Shown one piece after another: positions 9,909 to 19,892 of a stretch of DNA of 64,000 bases. Numbering within the stretch: the stretch's first letter is position 1; each line of letters opens with the position of its first letter. Under the pieces are notes generated by a model, which had not been told where the DNA came from, did not search any database, and worked only from the letters and a program-made list of their open reading frames with translations. The translations under genes were made by a program, and so were the position numbers. Source of the stretch: Ancylobacter defluvii. Its GTDB lineage: Bacteria > Pseudomonadota > Alphaproteobacteria > Rhizobiales > Xanthobacteraceae. The stretch spans positions 868,001 through 932,000 of the forward strand of contig NZ_JAHBGD010000024.1 of the NCBI RefSeq assembly GCF_018390605.1, given 5' to 3'.

Positions 9909-10862
9909 ATGGCATTCGTGGCAGACACCCTGAATCCCCTGCGTTCCGGCGCCGCGCGCCGTGGCGCGCCGATGGCGCCGGCGACGCTGGCGGCACTGGC
10001 CCTCACCGGTGCGGCGCTGCTGTGGTCCGGCAATTTCCTTGCCGGCCGCATGGCCGCCGACATCCTGCCGCCCGCCACCTTCTCCGCCGCGCGCTGGGCG
10101 TTCGCGCTGCTGCTGCTGCTGCCCTTCACCTTCCGCGAGATCCGCGCCAATGCCGGCGAACTGAAGCGCCGCTGGCCGCTGTGGATGGCGGCCGGCGTGC
10201 TCAACATCGCCGTCTTCACCGTGCTGATCTATGCCGGCCTCGCCCATACTAGCCTCGTCAACGGCTCGATCATCGGCTCGGCGGCGCCGATCCTGGTCGG
10301 CCTGCTCGGCTGGCTGATGCTGCGCGAGCGCACCAGCCGAAGGGCGCGGCTGGCGCTCGGCGTCTCAACCCTCGGCGTTGCGCTGATCGTCACCCGCGGC
10401 GACATCGGCAACCTCACCGGGCTGGCGCTCAATCCCGGCGATCTGGTGCTGTTCGGCGGCATCAGCGCCTTCGCGCTCTATGCGGTGCTGCTGAAGCGCT
10501 TTCCCGGCGGGCTGTCCGCCGCCGCCGCGCTGGCGGTGTCGATCCCTTTCGGCCTGGTGGCGCTCGCCCCCTTCGCCGCCGTCGAGATAGCACAGGGCGG
10601 AATCGGCACCGCGCATGCCGGCGAGGCGGCGCTGCTCATCGCCTATACCGCGATCTTCCCCACCATCGGCTTCGTGCTGTGGGCACGCGGCGTCGCGGTG
10701 CTGGGCCCGACCCGCGCCGGGCAGTTCCTGCAGCTGATGCCGGTGTTCGGCGCGGTGCTGGCGGTCGGCCTGCTCGGCGAGAGCCTGCAAATCTACCACG
10801 TCGCCGGCCTCGCTTTGGTCGCCGCCGGCCTCGCGCTGCGCGACAAGCGGGTGACGGCCTGA
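9909..10862 (+). CDS. EamA (DMT) family transporter
   Basis: A 317-residue membrane protein with ten predicted helices arranged as two EamA repeats (about 25-150 and 170-310). Typical stretches are LLWSGNFLAGRM in helix 1 and GQFLQLMPVFGAVLAV in the second repeat. Members export amino acids or small metabolites across the inner membrane. A strong AGGAGG site precedes the ATG. Its promoter carries a palindrome shared with the upstream Lrp gene, which makes it the probable regulated target. The substrate cannot be read from sequence. Confidence 0.9.
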   Translation: MAFVADTLNPLRSGAARRGAPMAPATLAALALTGAALLWSGNFLAGRMAADILPPATFSAARWAFALLLLLPFTFREIRANAGELKRRWPLWMAAGVLNIAVFTVLIYAGLAHTSLVNGSIIGSAAPILVGLLGWLMLRERTSRRARLALGVSTLGVALIVTRGDIGNLTGLALNPGDLVLFGGISAFALYAVLLKRFPGGLSAAAALAVSIPFGLVALAPFAAVEIAQGGIGTAHAGEAALLIAYTAIFPTIGFVLWARGVAVLGPTRAGQFLQLMPVFGAVLAVGLLGESLQIYHVAGLALVAAGLALRDKRVTA

Positions 10863-10918
10863 AATTCGCCGCAAGCTGTGTTTAGTGGCCGGCTACGCTT
10901 CCCAGGGTAAAAGCCGCC

Positions 10919-11584
10919 ATGAACGATCTCCCCTCGCCTGCCGCCCAGGCGGAACATCCCAAGCCGAGCATCGATCTCGGAGCCGTGCAGAGCCTGCGCA
11001 AGCTGGCGCTGTTTGTGATCGGCGCGCTGGCGGTGATCGTGCTGCTCACCGGCCATTCGGTATGGCCCGACACGATCGAGACCGGGCTGCACGAAAACAT
11101 CGAGATGGTGGGCGTCGCGCTGCTTTTCCTCGCCATCGCCGGCCGCACCTGGTGCTCGCTGTATATCAGCGGCCGCAAGAAGTCGGAGGTGGTGGCGCTC
11201 GGCCCCTATTCGATCAGCCGCAACCCGCTCTACGTGTTCTCCTTCATCGGCGCCGCCGGCGCCGGCGCCCAGTTCGGCAGCTTCTCGGCGGCGATCGCCG
11301 CGACGCTGCTCACATGGGTGGTGTTCTCTATCGTGGTGCGCAAGGAAGAACGCTTCCTCGCCGAGCGCTTCGGCGAGACCTATCTCGCCTACAAGGCGCG
11401 GGTGCCGCGCTTCTGGCCGAATTTCCGCCTGTGGCGCAACGTCGACACGCTCGAGATTCGCCCGCGCATGGTGGTGCAGACCTTCATCGACGCCTGCGTG
11501 TTCCTCGCCGCCATTCCGCTCGCCGAGGGCATCGAGATGGCGCAGGCCGCCGGCTGGCTGCCGGTGCTGTGGCTGGTGCCCTGA
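10919..11584 (+). CDS. Isoprenylcysteine carboxyl methyltransferase-like membrane protein
   Basis: A 221-residue integral membrane protein with about five helices. The SAM-binding signature of the ICMT/phospholipid methyltransferase superfamily is present: GPYSISRNPLYVFSF (about 100-114) and KEERFLAERFGETYLAYK followed by VPRFWP (about 141-168). Bacterial members methylate unknown lipids or proteins. It starts 56 bp after the exporter gene on the same strand and might share its transcript. The C-terminal extension with an extra hydrophobic segment (about 190-215) is unusual for the family. Confidence 0.82.
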   Translation: MNDLPSPAAQAEHPKPSIDLGAVQSLRKLALFVIGALAVIVLLTGHSVWPDTIETGLHENIEMVGVALLFLAIAGRTWCSLYISGRKKSEVVALGPYSISRNPLYVFSFIGAAGAGAQFGSFSAAIAATLLTWVVFSIVVRKEERFLAERFGETYLAYKARVPRFWPNFRLWRNVDTLEIRPRMVVQTFIDACVFLAAIPLAEGIEMAQAAGWLPVLWLVP

Positions 11585-11587
11585 GCG

Positions 11588-12637
11588 CTAGCGCGGGCGC
11601 AGACTCGAAAGGCCGCGCTGGCCCAGCCGATCGAGGCCGAGCGCCAGCAGGGCGAAGCCGCAGCCGATGGCGACATCGACCAGTCGCTCGGCCATGGCGG
11701 GGGCAGCGGCGCCGACCGTGCCGGCGATCACTTCCAGAAACAGCATGATGAAGGCGGTGAGCGCCGCCGTGCCGAGCACACCGCTGAGCTGCTGGAACGG
11801 CCAGCGCAGCAACGCCGCGACCGCCATGCCCACCAGCAGCAGCGAGTGCGGCGGCACGTCGAGCCCGCGCTGGCGCAGCGCCGTGGCGCCGGCACCGTAG
11901 AGCACCGCCGCGGCGATGCCGAGCGCCGTGCCGAGCAGCATCTGCCCGATCAGCCGGCGGCTCGACAGCGCATCCGCCCGCAGCACGATGACCACCGCGA
12001 GCAGCGCCCAATAGGGGTGGCGCAGCCCCAGCACCTGGCTGGCGAGATAGGCCAGCGGAATGGTGATGGCGACGGCGAGCGCGAACATCCAGCGGTCCCG
12101 CTCGCTCGCCTGCAAACGCGCATAGACCTCGCGCAGCGACGGCGCCGTGGAGGCGCGCAGCCCGCCGCCGACGCCATCCCAGAACAGCGAAACCAGCCAG
12201 GCATAGCCGATGAAGCCCGCCACCACCCCGACATCCCTCGATTCCAGCGGCGCATAGAGCGCGCCGACCGCGAAGGTGAGGCACAGAAAGCGGGCGCCGG
12301 CCGCGGCGGTGTCGTCGAGACTCTCGACCAGCGCATAGAGCACGCCGGCAATGCCGAAGCCGGCCATGATCACCACCGGCTGGCCGGCCGCCAGCGTACC
12401 GAGGCCGGTGCCGACCAGCACGATGACGCCGGCCGAGCCCATCCAGGCCAGCCGCGGCAGCGCCGGGCCGCCGGTGTCGAGTGTGAAGGCGAGAATGCCG
12501 GCGATCATGGCGTAGATCAGCCAGACATCGACGCCGACGGTCAGGGCGACGGCGATCGGCGCCATCACCGTCAGGGCGAAGCGAATCGAGCGGGCGGCGA
12601 GGCCGTCGGCATGCCGCGGCGAAGTCGTTACGCCCAC
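11588..12637 (-). CDS. FUSC family membrane protein
   Basis: A 349-residue protein with two blocks of about five membrane helices separated by a short cytoplasmic segment (about 165-185), the layout of fusaric-acid-resistance/aromatic-acid-exporter-like proteins. HPYWALLAVVIVLR in the second block is the characteristic FUSC motif. The start is GTG at 12637 with GGAGG five bases upstream; an ATG overlapping it is out of frame and stops after three codons. It is convergent with the methyltransferase gene (3-bp gap) and divergent from ccrM. Confidence 0.82.
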   Translation of the reverse strand: MGVTTSPRHADGLAARSIRFALTVMAPIAVALTVGVDVWLIYAMIAGILAFTLDTGGPALPRLAWMGSAGVIVLVGTGLGTLAAGQPVVIMAGFGIAGVLYALVESLDDTAAAGARFLCLTFAVGALYAPLESRDVGVVAGFIGYAWLVSLFWDGVGGGLRASTAPSLREVYARLQASERDRWMFALAVAITIPLAYLASQVLGLRHPYWALLAVVIVLRADALSSRRLIGQMLLGTALGIAAAVLYGAGATALRQRGLDVPPHSLLLVGMAVAALLRWPFQQLSGVLGTAALTAFIMLFLEVIAGTVGAAAPAMAERLVDVAIGCGFALLALGLDRLGQRGLSSLRPR

Positions 12638-12656
12638 ATGGCCTCCACTTGCGTAA

Positions 12657-13952
<1,296 letters not shown>

Positions 13953-14379
13953 CAACCCGTTGGAAGCGGAAGGCGGAGGCCGGCAAAGGCGCGACGGCTA
14001 TCGCTGCATCGCCGACGTTGAGGCCCCTCGCCGGGATCGGCGACGCATCAGAAGATGTTCTGCTTCCTCGCCGGCACGCGGATCGCCACCCCGACTGTTG
14101 AGGCGGCGATCGAGAGGCTGGCGATCATAGCGAGCGTGACGACCCTGCACCGGTCCTCGCCGAGGGCGTAGCGACGGAACCTTCCTCCACAGACAATGCC
14201 CTTCGCCGGCGCGCCGGCAACCACGCCGCCCCTGTGGCGCGTCACGACGGGACGAGCGGATTGCCGAGCTGGATCAGCCGCAGGTAAAGTCCGCTCGCCA
14301 GCTCGTCCCGCGGTCCGCGAGTGGCTGCACCGGCGCGCCGCGGCGTTGGGAGACCTCCTGGCCGCGTGACGAAGGCGAC
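13953..14379. other. Intergenic, about 430 bp, no supported gene
   Basis: No family is recognisable. A short minus-strand frame ending at 14048 could encode a 26-65-residue peptide with one hydrophobic segment (TLAMIASLSIAASTVGVAI) and a basic tail, but it lacks a clear ribosome site, so I do not call it. Confidence 0.4.
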
Positions 14380-14985
14380 ATGATCACGCTCTACGAACAG
14401 CCGGATTCCGGCAATTGCTACAAGGTGCGGCTGGTGGCGGCGCATACCGGCCGCCCGCTGAGGCGGGTGACGGTGTCCTCGCGCGACGGCTCGACCCGCA
14501 CGCCGGAATTCCTCGCCCGCAATCCCATCGGCAAGGTGCCGGCGGTGGAGCTGGAGGACGGCCGCTTCCTCGCCGAATCCGACGCCATCCTGCTGCATCT
14601 GGCCGAGGGGATGCCGCTGATCCCGGCCGACGCCTATGACCGCGCCAAGGCCTATGAGTGGCTGTTCTTCGAGCAGTACAGCCATGAGCCGGCCATCGCG
14701 GTGCGCCGGGCGCTGTTCGTCTATGAGGAACGCGCGGCGCTGGCGACGCCGGAGCGGCTCGCCCAGCTGCTCGAGGCCGGCAACAAGGCGCTCGCGGTGA
14801 TGGAGACGCGGCTGGCGGCCCATGACTGGCTGGCCGGGGACGGCTTCAGCGTCGCCGACATCGCGCTTTACGCCTACACCCACACGGCGGAGCAAGGCGG
14901 CTTCGATCTCGGCGGTTTCCCCGGCATCCAGGCCTGGACGGCGCGGATCGCCGCGCTGCCCGGCCATGTCGGGCTACTGGACTGA
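14380..14985 (+). CDS. Glutathione S-transferase family protein
   Basis: A 201-residue GST. The thioredoxin-fold N-terminal domain (1-78) begins MITLYEQPDSGNCYKVRL and has the cis-Pro motif KVPAVEL and the glutathione gamma-Glu site ESDAILLHLA. The helical C-terminal domain contains the capping motif FSVADIALYAYTH. Members conjugate or reduce small electrophiles using glutathione in the cytoplasm. Ser10 in the active-site turn suggests a beta/theta-like class. It is a single gene, followed by a strong bidirectional terminator. Confidence 0.9.
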   Translation: MITLYEQPDSGNCYKVRLVAAHTGRPLRRVTVSSRDGSTRTPEFLARNPIGKVPAVELEDGRFLAESDAILLHLAEGMPLIPADAYDRAKAYEWLFFEQYSHEPAIAVRRALFVYEERAALATPERLAQLLEAGNKALAVMETRLAAHDWLAGDGFSVADIALYAYTHTAEQGGFDLGGFPGIQAWTARIAALPGHVGLLD

Positions 14986-15086
14986 CGCGCCATCGCCCTG
15001 CCGCCGCCGGCCCGACGACGGCATCAAGTGCGCGCCGACCTGTCGCTCGAACCCAAGAGCTTGCTCTCGGAAGAGCTGGTGCTCAA

Positions 15087-15118
15087 AGGAAAAGGCCGCT
15101 CATTGGCGGCCTTTTCCT
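15087..15118. terminator. Bidirectional intrinsic terminator between gst and csbD
   Basis: A perfect 13-bp stem AGGAAAAGGCCGC / GCGGCCTTTTCCT with a 6-nt loop lies between two convergent genes. It has an A-run on one side and a T-run on the other, so it serves both strands. Confidence 0.9.
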
Positions 15119-15137
15119 CACTCGCTGGATATCCGGC

Positions 15138-15332
15138 TCAGTGATGGGCGGCCTTCTTGGCCGTGTCCTTCGCCTTGCCCATGGCCTTCTGGGCTTCACC
15201 CTTCATCTCCTGGGCCTTGCCTTCGGCCTCGAGCTTCTTCGAACCTGCCATCTTGCCGGCGGCCTGTTTGGCATGGCCCATCGCCTCGTTGGCGTGGCCC
15301 TTGCCCTTGTCCATCGCGCTACCCATGGTCAT
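15138..15332 (-). CDS. CsbD family stress-response protein
   Basis: A 64-residue, highly charged protein made of Lys/Ala/Gly/Glu-rich helices with no hydrophobic core (MDKGKGHANEAMGHAKQAAG, then similar segments). CsbD-like proteins are small, abundant general-stress proteins of unknown mechanism. AGGAG lies five bases before the first ATG; a second ATG six bases on is also possible. It is a single gene with its own terminator. Confidence 0.88.
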   Translation of the reverse strand: MTMGSAMDKGKGHANEAMGHAKQAAGKMAGSKKLEAEGKAQEMKGEAQKAMGKAKDTAKKAAHH

Positions 15333-15413
15333 GGTCTCCTGATCGCCCGCAACCCGTGCGAGCCGAGCCGATAACGCGCGGAGGACGACAAGGGTCCATC
15401 GGACAGGCGAGAA

Positions 15414-16532
15414 TTAATCGATATACCGCAATACCTTGACCATCACGCTGGGAAAAGCCTCCGCCCCGAAGCCCGCCGGCATCACCCAACGATGACCGGC
15501 GGGAGCCGGCGTCGTCGCCGGCAGGCGCGCCCGCCAGACCGCCAGTTCCAGCGCGAAATGGCTGAACACATGGTCGACCGTGGCATTGAGCGCCTGCCAT
15601 TGCGCCTTCAGCGGCGCATGGGCGGCGGGGTTGGCCGGGTCGGCCTGTTCCCATGGCGTTGAAGGCACCTCGCTCATGCCGCCAAGCAGGCCCTTTTCCG
15701 GCCGGGTGCGCACCAGCACCGCCCCGTCCGCCCGCAGCGCGAGGAAGGCGACGCCGCGCCGCGTCGGCCGCGCCGCCTTGGCGGCCTTCACCGGATAGGC
15801 CTCGGGAGTGCCCTGCGCCTGCGCGACGCAGTCCGCCCGCCAGGGACAGAGGATGCAGGCCGGCTTGCGCGGCGTGCACACCGTGGCGCCGAGATCCATC
15901 ATCGCCTGCGCGAAATCGCCGAAGCGGGCGTCCGGCAGCAGCGTCTCGGCGAGCGCGCGCAGCCGCTTCCGCGCTTTGGGCAGCGCCTCCTCGACGGCGA
16001 ACAGGCGGGCGACGACCCGCTCCCAATTGCCATCCACCGGCGCCGCCCGCCGCTCATGGGCGATGGAGGCGATAGCGGCGGCGGTATAGGGGCCGATGCC
16101 CGGCAAGGCGAGCAGGCCGGCTTCGGTGTCGGGAAAGGCGCCGCCATGCGTGCCGGCCACCGCCTTCGCGCAGGCGTGGAGATTGCGGGCACGGGCGTAG
16201 TAGCCGAGCCCGGCCCAGGCGGAGAGCACCTCCTCCTGCCGCGCCCGCGCCAACGCCTCGACCGAGGGCCAGCGGGCGAGAAAGGCGGCGTAATAAGGCT
16301 GCACCGTCACCACGGTGGTCTGCTGCAGCATGATCTCCGACAGGAACACCTTGTAGGGATGCTGCCGCGTACCGGGCGGCGCCCGCCAGGGCAGCTCGCG
16401 GCGATGCCGGTCATACCAGGCCAGCAGGGCGCGGGGATCGGGCCGGGAGGTCGACGGCCTGGAGGTCGATGGTCCGGCCGGTGCCGGCTTTGTCGCCGGG
16501 CCAACGGATGCTAGGCTCGCGCGTGCGGGCAT
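15414..16532 (-). CDS. mutY: A/G-specific adenine glycosylase MutY
   Basis: A 372-residue base-excision repair glycosylase that removes A mispaired with 8-oxoG. It shows the catalytic Glu in EIMLQQTTV, the helix-hairpin-helix LPGIGPYTAAA, the catalytic Asp in PVDGNWERV, and a 4Fe-4S cluster with the spacing C-x6-C-x2-C-x5-C (CTPRKPACILCPWRADC). The C-terminal NUDIX-like 8-oxoG recognition domain is complete. The ATG at 16532 is likely; upstream open sequence overlaps the divergent DUF721 region. mutY next to DUF721 and a DsbA-like gene is the standard order in Hyphomicrobiales. Confidence 0.95.
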   Translation of the reverse strand: MPARASLASVGPATKPAPAGPSTSRPSTSRPDPRALLAWYDRHRRELPWRAPPGTRQHPYKVFLSEIMLQQTTVVTVQPYYAAFLARWPSVEALARARQEEVLSAWAGLGYYARARNLHACAKAVAGTHGGAFPDTEAGLLALPGIGPYTAAAIASIAHERRAAPVDGNWERVVARLFAVEEALPKARKRLRALAETLLPDARFGDFAQAMMDLGATVCTPRKPACILCPWRADCVAQAQGTPEAYPVKAAKAARPTRRGVAFLALRADGAVLVRTRPEKGLLGGMSEVPSTPWEQADPANPAAHAPLKAQWQALNATVDHVFSHFALELAVWRARLPATTPAPAGHRWVMPAGFGAEAFPSVMVKVLRYID

Positions 16533-16685
16533 GGATCGGTGTGCCGGCTCCCTCGTCTGTCCGGCCCAAGGTGGGCGCAGGCATCGCCGCCGGCAAGACC
16601 GTTTCCGCCGCCGCCCACAATCAATCCGGCTCCCTCGAGCCATCTTCGCCATCCGGCTCCCCCGAGCCCATCCTCGCCGAAAGCC

Positions 16686-17177
16686 ATGCCGCCGCGCTCC
16701 CATCCCAAGCCGCTCGCCGACTTCATCGACGCGACCATCGCGGCGAGCTGCAAGCAGCGCGGCCTCGCCTCGGTGGAGATTGTCACCCGCTGGGCCGACA
16801 TCATCGGCGACGACCTTGCGCGGCGGGCGCAGCCGATCAAGCTCGCCTGGCCCTCGCGGCCGGAGAGCGAGGAGCCCGGCGTGCTGCATGTGCGGGTGGA
16901 GGGCGGCTACGCCATCGAATTGCAGCATCTGGCGCCGGTGGTGATCGAGCGGGTGAACCGCTATTTCGGCTGGCGCTGCATCGGCCGGCTCAGCCTCAGG
17001 CAGGGGCCGGTGCCCTCGCTCGCCCGCCCCCGCCGGCGGCGCGAAGAGCCCGGCGTGGAGGAGTGCGCCCGCGCCGGCGCCCGCATCGAGCACTTCGGCA
17101 CGTTCGAGGACCCGGCGCTTGCCGCGGCGCTCGCCCGGCTCGGTGCGCTGGTGGCGCGCGACCGCGCCCGCCGCTGA
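16686..17177 (+). CDS. DUF721 (DciA-related) protein
   Basis: A 163-residue protein with the DUF721 domain in the N-terminal 100 residues (IVTRWADIIGDDLARRAQPI, then a beta-rich segment ending ELQHLAPVVIERVNRYFG). DUF721 includes DciA, which loads the replicative helicase in bacteria lacking DnaC; whether the alphaproteobacterial branch does this is inference. It is divergent from mutY and followed by the DsbA-like gene. Frames extend upstream, but MPPRSHPKPLADFIDATI is the conserved start. Confidence 0.82.
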   Translation: MPPRSHPKPLADFIDATIAASCKQRGLASVEIVTRWADIIGDDLARRAQPIKLAWPSRPESEEPGVLHVRVEGGYAIELQHLAPVVIERVNRYFGWRCIGRLSLRQGPVPSLARPRRRREEPGVEECARAGARIEHFGTFEDPALAAALARLGALVARDRARR

Positions 17178-17318
17178 GCGCAAGGAAATCACTGGAAAGC
17201 TTCACGCAGCAGTGACCAAAGGCGGAGCTGCCGTACCGTTGCCATGATCGCAGGCTCGCTGTAGGCGCATGGAATTGTTCGGGCGGCCGCATCGGCCGCC
17301 TCCGATCTGGAGAGACAA

Positions 17319-18005
17319 ATGATCGACCGCCGCCGCTTCCTCGAAGGCACCGGCACCGTCCTTCTCACCGCGGCGGCGCTGCTCGCGCTTTCCGGCCCGC
17401 GCGGCCTCGGCCTCGGCGAGCTCGGCTTCGTCGGCCAGGCCGACGCCCAGACGGTCGATGCCGCCAAGCTGCTGCAGGCCGGCCCGCTGCCCGACCAGTG
17501 GCTGGGCAAGGAAGACGCGCCGGTGACCATCGTCGAATATGCCTCGATGACCTGCGGCCATTGCGCGCATTTCCACGCCACCACCTGGCCGGTGCTGAAG
17601 GAAAAGTACATCGACACCGGCAAGGTGCGCTTCGTGCTGCGCGAGTTCCCGCTCGACATCGTCGCCAAGGCAGCCTTCATGCTGGCGCGCTGCTCCGGCG
17701 AGGGGAAGTATTACCCGATGGTCGATACGCTGTTCAGCAACCAGAAGAACTGGGCGTTCACCAACAACCCGGCACAGGCCCTGCTGGCAATTGCCAAGCA
17801 GAGCGGCATGACCGAGCAGCAGTTCAACACCTGCCTCTCGGATGCCAAGCTGGCCGGCGAGATCGACCAGTCCGCCAAGCGCGGTGCCGACGATTTCGGC
17901 GTCGATTCGACCCCGACCTTCTTCATCAACGGCAAGAAGGTGCCGGGCGCCATCAGCCCCGAGGAACTCGACAAGGAACTGGCGCCGCTGCTCGGCTCCA
18001 ACTGA
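17319..18005 (+). CDS. DsbA family thiol:disulfide oxidoreductase
   Basis: A 228-residue exported thioredoxin-fold protein. The signal peptide carries an RRRFL Tat-like motif (4-8) and a hydrophobic stretch ending ADAQ (about 41-44). The active site is CGHC (79-82), and the cis-Pro loop VDSTPTFFINGKKV is near residue 200. DsbA family members introduce disulfides into periplasmic proteins. GGAGAG precedes the ATG. In related genomes this gene is usually followed by smc; here a repeat-rich IS scar begins about 200 bp downstream. Confidence 0.92.
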   Translation: MIDRRRFLEGTGTVLLTAAALLALSGPRGLGLGELGFVGQADAQTVDAAKLLQAGPLPDQWLGKEDAPVTIVEYASMTCGHCAHFHATTWPVLKEKYIDTGKVRFVLREFPLDIVAKAAFMLARCSGEGKYYPMVDTLFSNQKNWAFTNNPAQALLAIAKQSGMTEQQFNTCLSDAKLAGEIDQSAKRGADDFGVDSTPTFFINGKKVPGAISPEELDKELAPLLGSN

Positions 18006-18212
18006 GGCGGAGCGGCGCCCACGCGTCGCTTTACCCCGGTACGCGGCAGACCATTTCCCTGTCCGCGCCCGGCCGGCGCCGCGTGCGGCGCCGCATTGCC
18101 GCGCCCTTTCGGCTGCGGCACGGTAGGTTCGGGCGGACGCTTCCGGACATCCGCCGGCTCGCTACGCCGGCAGTTCCGCCCGTATCGCGAATAGGCTGAT
18201 GGTCCAACTGCA

Positions 18213-18278
18213 CCGTACTCATGGCCGACCGATATTTTCGGACGAGGACCTCGGCTCCAAGCCGCGACAGAGCCGACC
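18213..18278 (+). repeat. Dispersed repeat, copy A (degenerate)
   Basis: First of three copies of a 66-78-bp repeat. Shared landmarks are a CCGT..TCA.GGC hairpin start, a TTTCGG.CGA middle and ACCTCGGCTCCAA. The hairpin arms are eroded here (ACCGTACTCATGGC). An 18-bp stretch from its left half (CTCATGGCCGACCGATAT) recurs with one insertion near 19548-19566. Confidence 0.75.
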
Positions 18279-18310
18279 CGGCCTCGCGGGGGGCGTCGGT
18301 TCGGCTGAGC

Positions 18311-18388
18311 CGTGCTCACGGCCAGCCGGTAATTTCGGGCGAGAGCCTTGGCTCCAAACCGTTGCTGCAACGGCTTCCAGGGTCGCGC
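18311..18388 (+). repeat. Dispersed repeat, copy B, left of IS remnant
   Basis: Copy B begins with a perfect hairpin GCCGTG-CT-CACGGC, then GGCTCCAAACCG and CTGCAACGGCT, and ends in GGTCGCG. It is closest to copy C. It lies immediately left of the transposase remnant. Confidence 0.8.
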
Positions 18389-18400
18389 CGGCCAGCTAGT

Positions 18401-19434
18401 TGTCGAAGCTATGAAGGTTGTTCATCCGGGCGAGGCCTGAGAGGCTGGGGTTGCGAAGCTCCAACTCCTGGACCGGAGGTGCCCGGATGAACGTGCACAA
18501 GAATGCTCGTCTGACGTTGGCAGGTCGTGCCCTGCTGGCGGAACGGGTGGCGGGAGGGTGGCCGGTCACGGCTGCGGCGCTGGCGGCGGCGGTGTCGACA
18601 TGGACCGCGCATGCCTGGCTGCAGCGGCATTGGCAGGGCGGCGAGCGGCAGGCACCATGACCGCAGCTCGGCGCCTCGGCGCGGTCTCCATGCGACGCCT
18701 GCACCACGGCTCGCCGAGATCGAGGCGCTGCGGCGGCAGCGGTTGAGCGGCCCGCAGATCGCGACGGCGCTCGGCATGCCGCGCCCGACCGTGGGAGCCA
18801 TCCTCGCCGTCTGGGGTTGAACCGATTATCGGCGCTGGAACCCAAGCCCGAGCTCGTGCGCTCCGAGCGCGCCGCGCCAGGCGAACTGATCCATCTCGAC
18901 ATCAAGGGCCTGGGCCGGATCGAGGGGATCGGTCATCGCATCACCGGCAACCGCAGCGGCCAAAGCCGCAATCGCGGCATCGGCTGGGATCATCTGCATG
19001 TCGCGATCGACGACGCCTCGCGGCTGGCCCATGTCGAAGTGCTGCCGCCTCGGCCAGGACCACGCCTCGACCAGGACGCCGCCGCCTTCCTTGAACGCAC
19101 GCTCGCCTGGTTCCGCCGTCTCGGCGTCAAGGTCGAGCGCGTGATGACCGACAACGGCTCCGCCTCTTGGTCGAAGCGCTTCGCCGCAGCCCTCGCCAAA
19201 GCCGGCGTCCGCCAGATCCGCACCCGCCCATAACCCCCGCAGACCAACGGCAAGGCCGAGCACTTCATCCAGACCAGCTGCGCGAATGGGCCTATGCCAG
19301 GCCCTATGCCACATCCGACGAGCGCCACGCCACCATCGGGCCGCGGGCAAACGACTACAACTGCAGCCGACCTCACTCAGCCCTCGGCGGAAAGCCTCCA
19401 TGGACAAGGCTGAACCACATTCTTGGAAACGACG
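18401..19434 (+). mobile_element. Degenerate IS481-family insertion sequence
   Basis: About 1 kb containing a broken IS481-type transposase. GCTAG occurs just outside both ends (18396-18400 and 19435-19439), a possible 5-bp target duplication, but I could not identify convincing terminal inverted repeats, so the ends are approximate. Copies of a short hairpin repeat flank it on both sides in the same orientation. Confidence 0.7.
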
Positions 19435-19439
19435 GCTAG
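18487..19439 (+). pseudogene. IS481-family transposase, frameshifted and interrupted
   Basis: The start MNVHKNARLTLAGRALLAER is the typical N-terminus of one IS481 transposase group. The frame then breaks near 18650, resumes as LAEIEALRRQRLSGPQIATA, stops at 18820, and resumes as LNRLSALEPKPELVRSERAA with the catalytic-core stretches ELIHLDIKGLGR, HVAIDDASRLAHVEV and RVMTDNGS. An in-frame TAA at about 19231 replaces the usual Tyr of RTRPYTP. The rest (QTNGKAEHFIQT, then LREWAYARPYATS) continues across another frameshift to 19439. At least three disabling changes make it inactive. Confidence 0.9.
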
Positions 19440-19443
19440 GGCG

Positions 19444-19521
19444 CCGTGTTCACGGCGAGTGGGGATCTTCGGTCGAAAACCTCGGCTCCAAATCGTGGCT
19501 GCAACGGCTCCTAAGGTCGCG
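19444..19521 (+). repeat. Dispersed repeat, copy C, right of IS remnant
   Basis: Copy C has a perfect hairpin GCCGTG-TT-CACGGC followed by ACCTCGGCTCCAAATCG, GGCTGCAACGGCTCC and GGTCGCG. It matches copy B closely and in the same orientation. Confidence 0.8.
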
Positions 19522-19892
19522 AGGAGCTGTCGCCGCTTTCGCCTTCCTCTCATGGCCGAACCGATATCACATCGCCGACCGGCGCGATGCCAACTGCCAT
19601 CGGCCTACGGCCCGCAGGCGCCGCTATCCCTCGCCAGCGGCACGGGCCTCGCTGCGGGCATCGAGGAGGCAGCGGTCCTGTCGGCGCACGACGACAACCG
19701 ATCCTCGCCCGCCGCCCGCCAAGACGGCAACAGGTGCCCCGCCGCGCCGGCCGTCATCGTCAGATACAGCCATGGACATGTCGGCCGCCCCCAGACCAGG
19801 ACGCTCGGGTCTGGTCGCTCGGGTCTGGAACCAGGCAAGGACACAGATCAGGTCGCACCCGACACGTCGGCACGGATCCCCCGCTGGCGCCG
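19522..19892. other. Non-coding stretch right of the IS scar
   Basis: No recognisable protein. It contains a partial match to repeat copy A (about 19548-19566) and a 14-bp tandem duplication of GCTCGGGTCTGG near 19803-19828. Probably eroded insertion debris. Confidence 0.4.

Noticed and set aside
14048..14245. 65-codon minus-strand frame with one hydrophobic segment
   Set aside because: No ribosome site and Arg/Gly-rich N-terminal half; support too weak to call a gene.
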